Assembly: GCF_963576675.1 (NCBI RefSeq)
Contig: NC_088914.1
Coordinates: 86,364,441-86,428,440 of the forward strand
DNA from: Euphorbia lathyris
Lineage: Eukaryota; Streptophyta; Magnoliopsida; Malpighiales; Euphorbiaceae
Length of the DNA stretch: 64,000 bases
Direction: 5' to 3'
The notes under the pieces were generated by a model. The model ran no database searches. It saw only the letters and a program-made list of their open reading frames with translations, and was not told where the DNA came from. The position numbers and the translations under genes were made by a program. Positions 12,857-24,800 of this stretch are shown here, one piece after another; the first letter of the stretch is position 1, and the number at the start of each line of letters is the position of its first letter.

Positions 12857-14343
12857 TGTTGGTCCCGTGTGATTAGTTCTAGGGGGGGTTAGGAACTAAT
12901 ATAACTTTTTCGTTTTAATTATGCTGACTTAAAGTAATTTTTTGAGTTTATTAACTCAGTTTTGGTCAGCACGGCCGAGTGACGAGTAAGTCAGCTTTAG
13001 TCAAGACTGACTAGAACTGTTTTACATATGAGTTGGGAATTGACACTTTGTGGTCAGCTTCTAACTCAGCACTCTGATTTACTCAGTGTCAGCTCAAACA
13101 ATTTATATGCTGAGTAAATATAGCAAGCAACACATACAAATATATAATGAGAGAAAGGGTTAGAAATAACTCAGCAGACTTATCCTGGTTCGGCCACTCC
13201 GTCTACGTCCAGTCCCCAGAATCCTTCCAGGCTTTTTCAATCCACTACTGAGCTCTTTAAAGGTAGAGCACAAACCGTTTACAAGGCAGTTGAATATGCA
13301 AGAGTACCGTCCTCTATTCGTATACTCAACTCCACTAAGCGCTACAACCCAGCACTTAGATTTTCTCTACCACTGAGTACTAAATCGAGTACTCAGCACC
13401 AATCTCTCAATTATTACAATTGATACAAATTTGTTCTTTTCAGATGAAGAACACTTTAGATGATTACAGAAAATCAATCTAGACTTTTACACAGAGATAG
13501 AAATTTGGTGTAAGATCTTTTTCTTGTTTTGATGTGCTTTTGTATATCTGTTCTTTTTCTCTTATCTTTTGGCAAAGGATCCAAGAAGTGTACTTGTCCT
13601 TTTATAGTTGAAATCTGAAGACACAATCATTTGAATTCGGATCTATCCGTTGAATTCAAACGGCTCTTTCCGGAGACATTATTCTGGTCAGCTTCAGATT
13701 TACAGGCCAATCCTGTCGTCTGAATTCGGCAGGCGCCAGGCTTGTCTTTTTCTCGCAGGTTCGTCTTCTAGCACCTGGTTCATCTTTTAGCTAGAGGACA
13801 GTTGACCCATGCGTCTTGAAACTATATCCTTGCATGATTCCAAAGCTTTTGAATTTACGCAGATCACTATCAGATCTTGTCTTTTAGCAAACGGATCATT
13901 GGTGTTGTCCTGAAGAGCACTCAGCTTGACTTTGATAGCCGCTGTCTTTGATCGTTGCCATTTACAATACTGAGCTGCTTTTTATACTCAGCTTCCATGG
14001 TCAGCTTTGTTGTGCAAGATATTGTTCCAAAGAAGACTTTTCTTCTTTTATGCTGAGTTGCTTTCTACTCAGCTTTTGTGATCAGCTTCATTAGTAAGCT
14101 TCGGTTCTGAAGAAGACTTTCCTTCTTTCGTACTGAGTTATTCTTTACTCAGCCCGTGCTATGTTGTCATGCTGACTATGTTCTGTCTTAATTTGATTCC
14201 TGTTCTTATAAATATTTTTATACTTAACATTGAACAAACACATTAGTACAATTAAACCAAAGCACTTAAATTTAATTGTCTTAATCATGGATTAACTTAA
14301 ATCATTTTGTCAAATCAAAATTATGTAGAAAGGTGTTTCAACA
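12857..14343 (-). repeat. Sirevirus solo LTR, inverted
   Basis: Starts TGTTGGTCCC and ends GGTGTTTCAACA, the reverse complement of the LTR ends at 8909-10237, with no internal retroelement sequence beside it. Flanks are TAACC on the left and TAATC on the right, a 5-bp target duplication with one change. Copy B has an unoccupied site (AGTATAACGC near 21825-21834), which fixes both edges and shows the insertion followed the segmental duplication. A solo LTR forms by LTR-LTR recombination of a full element. Confidence 0.9.
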
Positions 14344-15202
14344 TAATCCTTTCCGAAGCCAATGCTTTCTTATTCTAAAGAACGATAAATTAGACCGAAG
14401 GGGACATCTGATATCAGGCGAATATAAACTTGCCATGTGGCACTTAAGAGACCCAAACCAACACTCGAGGAAATAGAATACGTGGTGAGCCAAAATGGAC
14501 AATACAACTCCGTATTAGAGACCTCGACTCAAGAAGTCTTAAAAGATCTAGTCAATGATCCATTTGTTACAGCAATCACGCCCAATCTCGTGAATCATGG
14601 GTCCAGTAGACTTGAGGAATATCAAGCCCTGATATCCACACGTACGCTCACCTATAGCACACCCCTGCTCCCAAACTCATAACCATCTTCCACCGCTCGA
14701 TCACAGTATAAATAGAGTAAGTTTAGCCCAAGGTACATTGCTTTGTTCATTCATTCCGCTTATATTACATCTTTGATTTACTGCTGTGTTCATCCTCAAA
14801 TCTTAACTCAAACTGACTTAGACATCAGAGTGAGTTAGCCGGACAATGGACTCCTTTGACATTATTTATGTCCAACTGCAGGTTTCCAAGTAGACTTTCA
14901 AGATTAAATCACATCAACTTGTATCTGACAGACTTAAATATTGGTATTTTAGCAGGTTATTTGTAATTGTGTTAGTAATAAACTAAATATTTTAGATATA
15001 GTTGATATTTGAAATGTCTGATGTGATGATTAAATAACGAGTCGAATAACAGTGAAACATTTTATCTAAATTTTATGTTTAAGGATAAAATTGATCTTAT
15101 TCGCAATATTAAGAATGAAATTCCAATATTTGATACATTAAGGGGAGAAATTTGCACTTTGCATAGCAAATTTGCACCTTATCCAATTTTTATATAAAAA
15201 AA
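14344..15202 (+). mobile_element. LTR-like promoter region of old retroelement (copy A)
   Basis: Continues the remnant interrupted by the solo LTR. TATAAATAG at about 14707 is followed by a GACTTAGACATCAGAGTGAG tract of the kind found at the R/U5 end of plant Ty3/gypsy LTRs. No protein-coding frame is credible. The matching copy B segment is about 21837-22690 with TATAAATAG near 22215. Confidence 0.4.
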
Positions 15203-15970
15203 GGCTTAATGCATCATCAACTTCTTGAACTTGTCCATAATAGTAGATTGACCCCCTAAACTTGCTTATTTCGTATCACCAGCTCCCTAAAATTGTTTAT
15301 TCTGTAACAACTAAATATAAAAACCATAATACTAACTCGGATTAAGGTGCAAAAATACCCCTAACGTTTTGGGTCAGGGGTAATTTTACCCCCAACGTCT
15401 AAAATTATGCAATTTTACCGCTAACGTTAGAAGCCAAAAGCAATTTTACTCCTAACATTGATAAATTGAGTTAATTTGAGAAATAATTCATCAAACTATC
15501 TTCTCGGTCATGAATCTTATCATCTACACTTCACACGTGCGTCATTTTATCAGTAACAAGTCACAAACATATATTGGGATGTGGAAAAAAGAAATATATA
15601 CGGACTTTTATACGAATTGAACAAAAAATTCAAAAAATTTATAAATTTGATCTTGGGTACTAATGTTCGGGGTAAAATGCACAATTTTAGACGTTAGGGG
15701 TAAAATTACTCCTGACCCAAAACGTTAGAGGTATTTTTGCACCTTAATCCGAGTTAGTATTATGATTTTTGTATTTACTTGTTACGAAATAAGCAAGTTT
15801 AGGGAGCTGGTGAGACATTTGCAAAGTTCGAGGAGCTAATAAATTTTTATGGACAAATTTAGGGAGCTGGTGATATGAAATAAGCAAAATTAGAAAGCTG
15901 GTGAAACACTTACAAAGTTAAAACTAATTTATTATTATGGACAAGTTTAGAGAGTGGGTGATGTATTGGG
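15203..15970. mobile_element. Long-TIR (MULE-like) non-autonomous element
   Basis: GGCTTAATGCATCATCAACTT at the left is matched in reverse complement at the right end (ATGTATTGGG). The arms run for over 200 bases; the inner part around 15322-15415 matches 15675-15768 almost base for base. No coding capacity. It is absent from the equivalent place in copy B near 22690, where the flanks are nearly joined, so it inserted after the duplication. A-runs at both edges hide the exact target duplication. Confidence 0.75.
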
Positions 15971-16095
15971 AAAAAAAAAAAAATATAAGCATAATGTATG
16001 TTAGATTGTAGTTTAGGGGTATGAATATAATTTATCCTCATTTTCATCTGAAAAAAATAAAGTTCAAAATATTTAAAAAACGAACCATTTCCATA

Positions 16096-16103
16096 TTTCC
16101 CGC
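16096..16103 (+). promoter_or_regulatory. E2F-type box upstream of truncated BUB1 copy A
   Basis: TTTCCCGC fits the E2F consensus TTTSSCGC and sits 89-96 bases before ATG 16192. The same box is present at the same place in copy B (22800-22807). Confidence 0.5.
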
Positions 16104-16191
16104 ATATTTTTCTACTTCTTGCCTCCTTTTCTGTTTCTTCCAGTAATTAATCGCAGCTTGAAGCAAAAGCATCCAATTGTGTACCACAGTT

Positions 16192-16704
16192 ATGCTCGAG
16201 GTCTTCGACGAGAGTTTATCTGTTCAAGATCCTCTCTTGCCATGGCTAGTGTACATGCTTCTACTTTTCTTTCGTTCCTTCTAGAATTTCATTTTCCTCT
16301 CTGAAATTCCAGATTTGATGAAATTAGTTGTGATTCCAGGTCGATCAAGAAGGCACTCGATAACAAAGCATTTGGCGGTGACCTTAACAAGCTTCTAGTG
16401 GACTGTATTCAAACTTTCAAGCACGATGCCAAGTACCGGAACGACCCTAGATTTCTCAAGATTTGGCTCCTCTATGTAATTTCACCTCTTCACTCTTCTC
16501 TAAGTGGAATTCATAGATCTGGTTGGCTTATAAAGTAGTTTTGCTAGCTCTGTGATATCGGATTTCTAGTTTTGATGAATTTCCTTTCATTCGGTTGCTC
16601 TTTAGTTAATACGAAGTTTTTTTTTTTTTTTTTGAAACAGTTAATACGAAGTTTCAATTGTGTGGATATAAGTTTACTTCTCAGTAAACTTCGATTTGTC
16701 ATTA

Positions 16705-16753
<49 letters not shown>

Positions 16754-18200
16754 ATTTATCTGTTGGTTTGAGCTGCTCGAGTGTTTGATGGGATATTGAA
16801 CAGCATTTGCCGTAATAGAGAAAACAACAGATGCGGGTCATGATTTTCTCAATTTTAACCTGAATTATGCGTTCATATTTCGCGCCTGTGATGTTTATGA
16901 GTTGTTATTTTAGGTACTATTTAACGCTGCCACGAAGTTAGAGATTTGATTGAGTTATTTTGTTTTTGCTGGGTTTCGTAGTTGGAAGGTGTGGAGGATT
17001 ATGAAACTGTTTTCAAAGAAATGGAGAAGAACAATATATGCAGCGACCATTCAGTGCTTTATGAACTGTATGCGAGTTTGCTTGAAGCAAAAGGGAATTG
17101 GCAGCAAGCACATGTTGTTTACCGGATTGGAATTTCGAGGTCTTTCCCTCTTGTTTTTCACATCCTTTTGGATGGGTTTTGCTTGCTTTGATCTTTCTCT
17201 TGCATAGAACAGTAGAAGTTTTCTAATTCTGGTTATTTTGTCATTACAGGAAAGCCAAACCCCTTGAGCGATTGGAGGTTGCACACTCTTTATTTCTAGA
17301 TAGAATTACTCACAGGCTAAAAGCTTTTTCACTTAAGAAGGTACCAAAACTGACACTGATAAGAATTACTGGTATGGTTATTGTTTGTGCAAATCCTCAC
17401 CAAATTATAGTTGCTTTCTTTTGACTTGTGAGTAAGACCATTTTACTCCTTTTCTTAAAAGAAGTATGTATTATATTCATTATGCAATTAAGGGTGCTTA
17501 GAGTTTAAAATCCGTTATTACTGATGATGGAGTATCGCATGGTTCTCTAATCCAAATGCTAGATTTAATTTTGTTTTGCTAATTTTTGAGAAATGACTGC
17601 ATCATCATGCTTTCATGTTTGTTTTTTTGATCCTCGAGTTGATGGAATGGGACCTTGTTCTTGTTCTTCTTTTTTTTTTGCTTGCCTTCCATATTTGTTC
17701 TTTACTTCTTTCTTGGATGTAATAATTGATATAACATCTATGCTTTTACTCCAACTGCTTATCTTTTAAGCACTGTTCTATGATTTGCTTAGTCAAACAT
17801 CTGCATCGCAGTTAGTCTTGTTTGATGGAAATCTCATATGGACGCCTAATACAAGTCAAAAAGCCCAGTTAAATTCATCTGGGCTCCCTTCTGTTTCCTT
17901 TTGATAAGATATCGTGATTGCAGGTTGCTTCAAATTTATATAGTTATATTTGCAGGACATGTAAAGATTGACCATATTGCATCTGGAATTTTGCAGATCA
18001 ATGGTGATGAATCCATTCCACTGGGGGGGAGTTGTGTTTATCCATGGTCAACCTCCACCAGAGAGGAGCTGTGGAAGAAGATACACCTTGAAATTCTGAG
18101 ATATGATGTAAAAGAGTTCACTATTATATTTACAGAGGCAATATTCTGGATGTCCAAACGTCTGAAGAAATCATTTATGGGTCCATTTCTCTTTGATTAA
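16192..18200 (+). pseudogene. Truncated BUB1 paralogue (N-terminal TPR domain only, copy A)
   Basis: Five exons are readable: 16192-16250, 16340-16475, 16982-17139, 17250-17340 and 17997-18107. They have GT-AG borders, stay in frame and give 185 codons. They encode the BUB1/Mad3 N-terminal TPR-like domain ([34 protein letters not shown]) and the [10 protein letters not shown] linker. Homology to copy B ends inside intron 5, so the acceptor and all kinase exons are missing. Read-through past 18107 adds about 31 residues and stops at 18198-18200. Relative to copy B about six residues differ. It could be a dead fragment or a short expressed protein lacking the kinase; the intact frame and promoter keep the second option open. 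Confidence 0.75.
16706..16750. repeat. (AT)n microsatellite in intron 2 of BUB1 copy A
   Basis: About 22 uninterrupted AT units. Copy B has no such run at the equivalent intron position, so it arose after duplication. Confidence 0.9.
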
Positions 18201-19695
18201 CTGCCAGCTATCAGAAATGTTGCAGACAGGTAAGTTTTCCTAATCGCGATTAGACTCTTAAAATGATCTTAGTTCCACTAGAATCTTACGATTCAGCTCT
18301 ATTTCGAGCCGAATCTATAGGGTGAATTTAAATTGTAACAGAATCTTACAATTCAATATGTCGAATCATAGGATATTTGATTCAGCTCTATTTCGAGTTG
18401 GATCTTCCTCACTGTTCATTAAAAACTTCTACAACACTAACTACTAAATCCACTATCTTCTAGTATGATTGTTATTTTCAACTCAAACTAGTTTCACTCC
18501 ATCATTGTCAAGTTGACACCAAGACAAAAAAAAAAAAAAGCTCAAACTCTCATCTCCACTAAGTTATTAAACAGACTCCGATTTGTGAATTAGTTTTATT
18601 AGGATTGCGGTTGCATTAGGTTTGAATTGTATGTACTTGGTTGATATGATTTCTTTTCTTACAATCAAATTGCATTTCTAGACGTATATTTGATAATATT
18701 TTGAGTTCAACACATTAAATATTTTATTTTTTATATTTATATGAATTTATACTGGATCTTACAATTCAAGTCACGATTCACAAAATGTGGATTTTGATTC
18801 ACGAGTCGAATCTCGATTTGGCAACTATGGTCCCACTATCTGGTGAAATTATTGGCGAAGTGAGTTGAGTATATACAAGTTAAAAAGAATTATCAGACCT
18901 GTTGAAAGTATATGATGCTAAAAATGGCCTTTGTAATTTTTTTTTTTGAGCAGATACCTGATTTGAATCCAATTTAGACCATAAATAAATAGTAAGCGTG
19001 TTAATGAGCCATGGTGGTGAGTTTGGAATCGGCTCGACACATCAACGAGCCAAGCCGAGCTTCCTTGGATTAGGCTTGAAAGTTCGTAAACAGGCTCAAT
19101 TGATATTTTAATTACTATATTTTTTTGTCAGTTATTTTATATGTTAAATTTGTTGTAAACTTAAAACTATATGGTTGTAGACTTTATGTTAAATTTGAAT
19201 TTGTTAGCAACTATATTTCTTTAATCTTATAATTTTGTTTAAATTTGTTCTCAATTCATGCCGAAAGATTCCAATGTCACAGTCACCATTGGTAAAGCAT
19301 TGGCACGTCTTAAGTTAGTCACCTGGACATTTCATATAGAAAAATCACTGGAATATTGACGTGACAATTATGTTGGAAATGACTAACTTTTATGTATGAG
19401 ATGATAATAAGTTGTTTCTGACATGGTTGTCTCGTCACTATTCCGGTAATTGTTTGTCTAAATTTGGTTTGAACGTTTGCTAGGAAGGCATATTTAGACA
19501 ATTTTAATGAAACGTTTGTGGAGGAAATTTCAAACTTGTATTTGTGAACTTTATAAATCATGGAGATATCGATAGTTCTTTTATAAGTCCGTAGCCTTAA
19601 AACTTTTTCAGATTTTATACTGGAGCTACTTCTGATCTCTAAAATAGAGCTCTCTTCAATCCAAATTTCTCCTTAAATAACCAAATTAATAACTA
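18201..19695. other. Spacer between the duplicated segments
   Basis: AT-rich and without a credible gene. A phrase near ATTCAGCTCTATTTCGAG occurs about 18294 and 18380, suggesting a small degraded repeat, and 18990-19100 has a GGCTCGACACATCAACGAGC-type stretch typical of short hAT-like debris. The bases after 18136 (frame through EEIIYG) are exon-like but I cannot identify a gene. Confidence 0.4.
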
Positions 19696-19809
19696 CGGGA
19701 TTGTGGTAGAGTGGTAAAGGCTCTTCTTCCCTTAACCAAATGTCCAGGGTTCGATCCTCGTCTTTGGGAATGGAAAGAATTCCCGTGACTAGCAGTCCCA
19801 CCCATAGAG
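19696..19809 (+). mobile_element. tRNA-derived SINE
   Basis: A box-A-like TGGTAGAGTGGTAAAGG is followed by box B GGTTCGATCC about 40 bases on, the internal RNA polymerase III promoter spacing of tRNA-derived SINEs. There is no terminal CCA and no clear cloverleaf, so it is not a functional tRNA gene. Its 3' end abuts the start of duplication copy B. Confidence 0.6.
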
Positions 19810-22800
19810 GTACAACTTTCTACGTGCCATAAAAGGCACATGCATATCACTATTTGTTCAGAAATTATTGCATCAGCCTTGAAACTCTATATTTCTCCTT
19901 CCCTAAGCATCTGGCTCACGTGACCTCTCTTTCTCTCTCCTAGTTTGACCGTTCTTGACTCTTTTATGAATACTAATTGGTTCATTTTAGCTCTAAATCA
20001 GGCCTAAATCCCGTGATTACATAAGTATAAAATCGGCTTCCTATCACTGACAGCAGAACTTTGTTTTAGTGAGATCTAACCATGGCAGGGAAAAAACTAG
20101 AAAGCAAAAAGAAACAAACAAGTTGCAAATTAAAAGGTAAGACTTTTAAAACCCTTCAGAAATTACCTTTAGAGCTACTATCCAGTTTGAAGTACGGTAG
20201 ACTCACAAACACGAGACTCTCGAGACCCGAGTAGCAACCCGAAACCATGTATTAATTATCAAAATAACTCCGGAAAGTTAGAAAGATGATTCTAAATGTG
20301 CTTAGAATCAATTTGTAGTAGAAATAATTGAGTTTGCAACCCGAAAACAATGTCTGTAAGTTTACTGTAACTTCTGGAACTCAAAGAACAGAGAATGAAA
20401 TGTATATAGTTCAATTCCACTATATTTCATGGTGTTTACGTGTTTGATTTTGTGTTTAATCACTCAAAAGGATGAATCAAAGCAAATCAAAATCCTCTCA
20501 CTCTCTCTTCTTCTTTTCTTTCTTTTTGTCAAAATAAAAAAAAAAACGATCTCCCCTAAAAATGGCAGTTTCTGCCCTTTTGTTTTGAAATCGCGTAGAA
20601 AACTGCCACAATTCGAGTTAAGAACTGTTGGAAACCGTCCCTCATAGCCGATCATCTATGGAGGTTGCCGACCGGCAACGTTAGTAGCCGATCGGCTGCT
20701 GACGTGACAGAGACAGTGTTTTGTCTTTGAAAATGACAAAGTTTAATAAAATTGATTTCATAAAACTTGAAGATGAGGTTCGGGTTCTGAATCGTGTCCC
20801 CGTACAACGTGATGTAGAATGCACATATATAAACCGTACGCAGTCTCATCATTAAGGTCGAAATTTTTGTGTGCTCACAGTGGTCTGCTGCCTATGCATG
20901 TCCTATATAATGAGTTCATCCATGGCTCCTAGTTTATGCTTCCAGAGACAGCAGAAGATGGCCCCATTCAGTTCATTGTCCATATCTTGAGTGAGCAAAA
21001 GCCATAAGTTCCACTTAAGAACCCAGAGAAATCTGGGAAAGGCAAAATAAAAATTCTTGAAAAATATCCTCAATGCTGCCTATTAGAGGGAATCACAACC
21101 CTAACTTAACATGTTGGGTATAAATACCCAATAAACCACGACGTTCGGTGTTCACCCGACATGAAGAGGAAGGGAGCATCTATCCCCTGTAAATCAGGAT
21201 GATCATTAAGAAGCGATCGCAACCTCTTGATACTTAAAGTGGAAGGCTACTCCTCAGTCCGAGGATAATTTTTCCCCCCTTGTCAACTACTTTATTCCCA
21301 TCAAATTTATCAGCCTTGGCTTCTTAGAGTTCTGCTTCTGAGGAGTCATAACCAGAAAATAATTCAAAAAGATAAAAAAAAACTACTTACGTTTAAAAGG
21401 AAAACCTTCAGAAAGATGAAATCACAAGAAACAACAAAAGCCTGAGTAGATGAACAATGAAGGAAGAGGCTCACCTAACACCCCCTTATTTTATACTGCT
21501 CGAGAAGTAAGTGAAATGTCAAACGCCATCATTACTAACAAGTAATGGTCAGGGCGCATTAACTGCTCCTAACACGTCTCTTAAAAAAACGAGGAACTGC
21601 AACACATGGAGAACAGAGGCGAGCCTCCGTCAACTTGAAATATGTCCAAACACATAAAAAAACATGCTTTAACAATTGCACTTATGAGCAGATTAATCAA
21701 TGGGTAAATCAACCATTAGGATCCCACATAAACTCCTCATCAGTCCCTCATTTCTTGAAAAAAAAAAAAACTCCAAAATTATCAAAGACCAATTTCACTC
21801 CTTCAACTTAACATGTTTTAGTAAGTATAACGCTTCCCGAATCCAATGCTTTCTCATCCTAAAGAACGATAAATTAGACCGAGGGGGACATCTGATATCG
21901 GGCGAATATAAACTCGCCACGTGGCACTTAAAAAGACCCGAACCAATACTCGAGGAAAGAGAACATGTGCCGCATCCATATCCAAGCTGGACAATACAAC
22001 TCCATATTAGAGATCTCGACTTGGGAAGTCTCAAAAGACTCAGTCAAAGATCCATTTGTTACAGCAATTACGCCCAATCTCGTGAATCATGGGCCTAGTA
22101 GGCTTGAGGAATATCAGACCCTGATATTCGTACGTACACTCACCTATCAATAAGTGATGCGTAGCACACCCCCAATTCCAAACTCATAACCATCTTCTAC
22201 AGCTCAATCACAGTATAAATAGAGTAAGCTTAGCTCAAGGTACATTGCTTCATTCATTCATTCTGCTTATATTACATCTTTGATTTACTGTTGTGTTTAT
22301 CTTCAAGTATTACCTTAGATTGATTTAGGCATCAGAGTGTGTTAGCCGGACAATGGACCGCTTTGACATTGTTTGTGTCCAGCTACATGTTTCTAAGTGG
22401 ACTTTCAAAATTCAATCACATCAATATGTATATTGACAGACTTAAATACTGATATTTTAGCAAGTTATTTATAATTGTGTTAGTAATAGACTAAATATTT
22501 TAAATATACAGTAATTGGTATTTGAAAGATTTGATATAATAATTAAATAACGAGTCGAATCACAGCAAAACATTCTATGTAAATTTTATGTTAGAGGTAA
22601 AATTAATCTTATTGACAATATTAAAAGCAAAATTACACCGTTAAAGAAGAAAATTGCATTTTGAAGAGCAAATTTGAAGCTTATCCTATTTTTAGTTAGA
22701 TTCTAGTTTAGGGCATGAATATAATTTATCCTCGTCTTCATCTGGAGAAAAAAAAAGAAAAAAAGGTTCAAAATATTTAAAAAACGAACCATTTCCATAT

Positions 22801-24800
22801 TTCCCGCATATTTTTCTACTTCTTGTCTCCTTTTCTGTTTCTTCCAGTAACTAATCGCAGCTTGAAGCAAAAGCATCCAATTGTGTACCACAGTTATGCT
22901 CGAAGTCTTCGACGAGAATTTATCTGTTCAAGATCCTCTCTTGCCATGGCTAGTGTACATGCTTCTACTTTTCTTTCGTTCCTATAAAATTTCATTTTCC
23001 TCTCTGAAATTCCAGATTTGATGAAATTGGTTGTGATTCCAGGTCGATCAAGAAGGCACTCGATAACAAAGCATTTGGCGGTGACCTTAACAAGCTTCTA
23101 CTGGACTGTATTCAAACTTTCAAGCACGATGCCAAGTACCGGAATGACCCTAGATTTCTCAAGATTTGGCTCCTCTATGTAATTTTACCTCTTCACTCTG
23201 CTCTAAGTTGGAATTCATAGATCTAATTGGCTTATAGAGTAGTTTTGCTAGCTCTGTGATATCGAATTTCTAGTTTTGATGAATTTCCTTTCATTCGGTT
23301 GCTCTTTAGTTAATACGAAGTTTCAATTGTGTGGGTTTTTCCTCGAATATAAGATTATCTGTGGGTTTGAGCTGCTTGAGTGTTTAGCATTTACCGTAAT
23401 GGAGAAAACAAAAGACGCGGGTCATAATTTTCTCAATTTTAACCTGAATTATGCGTTCATATTTTGCGCCTGTGATGTTTATGAGTTGTTATTTTAGTTA
23501 TTATTTAACGCTGCCATGAAGTTAGAGTTTTGATTGGGTTATTTTGTTTTTGCTGGGTTTCGTAGTTGGAAGGTGTGGAGGATTATGAAACTGTTTTCAA
23601 AGAAATGGAGCAGAACAATATATGCAGCGACCATTCATTACTTTATGAACTGTATGCGAGTTTGCTTGAAGCAAAAGGGAATTGGCAGCAAGCACATGTT
23701 GTTTACCGGATTGGAATTTCCAGGTCTTTCCCTCTTGTTTCTCAGATCCTTTTGGATGGGTTTTGCTTGCTTTGCTCTTTCTCTTGTATAGAACAGTAGA
23801 GGTTTTCTAATTCTGGTTATTTTGTCATTACAGGAAAGCCAAACCCCTTGAGCGATTGGAGGTTGCACACTCTTTATTTCTAGATAGAATTACTCACAGG
23901 CTAAAAGCTTTTTCACTTGAGAAGGTACCAAAACTGACGCTGAGAAGAATTAGTGGGTCATTTTTCCTCTGGGCTTTCTTTGTATTTTCTTAGATTGAGT
24001 CAAGTGGTATGGTTATTGTTTGTGCAAATCCTCACCAAATTATAGTTGCTTTCTTTTGACTTGTGAGTAAGACCATTTTACTCCTTTGCTTAAAAGAAGT
24101 ATGTATTATATTCATTATGCAATTAGGGATGCTTAGAGTTTAAAATCCGTTATTACTGATGATGAAGTATTGCATGGTTCTCTAATCCAAATGCTAGATT
24201 TAATTTTATTTTGCTAATTTTTGAGAAATGGTGTTTTACTGCATCATCATGCTTTCATGTTTGTTTTTTTGATCCTCGAGTTGATGGATTGGGACCTTGT
24301 TCTTCCTTTTTTTCTTGCCTTCCATATTTGTTCTTTGCTTCTTTCTTGGATGTAATCATTGATATAACATCTATGCTTTTACTCCAATTGCTTATCTTTT
24401 AAGCACTGTTCTATGATTTGCTTAGTCAAACATCTGCATCGCAGTTAGTCTTGTTTGATGGAAATCTCATATGGACGCCTAATATGATGACATACCTTGT
24501 ATTTGGTAATTACACAAACAATACAAGTCAAAAAGCCCAGTTAAATTCATCTGGGTTCCCTTCTGTTTCCTTTTGATAAGATATCGTGATTGCAGGTTGC
24601 TTCAAATTTATATAATTATATTTGCAGGACATGTAAAGATTGACCATATTGCATCTGGAATTTGCAGATCAATGGTGATGAGTCCATTCCACTGGGGGGG
24701 AGTGGTGTTTATCCATGGTCAACCTCCACCAGAGAGGAGCTGTGGAAGAAGATACACCTTGAAATTCTGAGATATGATGTAAAAGAGTTCACTATTATAT
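19810..24800 (+). repeat. Segmental duplication copy B
   Basis: The counterpart of 10425-18135 without the solo LTR, the long-TIR element and the AT microsatellite. It contains the old LTR-element remnant (about 20070-22690, TATAAATAG near 22215) and the promoter and first five exons of the complete BUB1 gene. Divergence from copy A is near 2% over exons by eye. Confidence 0.85.
22800..22807 (+). promoter_or_regulatory. E2F-type box upstream of BUB1
   Basis: TTTCCCGC ends 89 bases before ATG 22896. E2F/DP factors drive many plant S- and M-phase genes, so cell-cycle control of this checkpoint gene is a reasonable inference; binding is not shown. Confidence 0.55.

Larger units (their letters stand above)
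10425..18135 (+). repeat. Segmental duplication copy A (BUB1 5' half plus upstream LTR remnant)
   Basis: From GTACAA at about 10425 to the end of a TTTACAG at about 18135 this strand matches 19810-24800 in the same order and orientation. Over BUB1 exons 1-5 I count about ten base differences in 555. Copy A has three things copy B lacks: extra units of a roughly 160-bp repeat (10564-11048), a solo LTR (12857-14343) and a long-TIR element (15203-15970). It stops inside BUB1 intron 5, so the kinase half was not duplicated. Confidence 0.85.

Noticed and set aside
15322..15768. A second MITE nested in the 15203-15970 element
   Set aside because: The inverted match continues outward from this core into the outer arms, so one long-TIR element explains it.
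16572..16754. Small ORF over the AT microsatellite
   Set aside because: Arises from a T-run and AT repeat inside an intron.
19696..19770. Possible tRNA gene
   Set aside because: Box A and box B are present but no cloverleaf pairing is evident; it fits a SINE head better.
24625..24667. Extra BUB1 exon starting after TTTGCAG at 24627
   Set aside because: The frame continuous with exon 5 meets TGA, so the nearer acceptor before 24668 is preferred.
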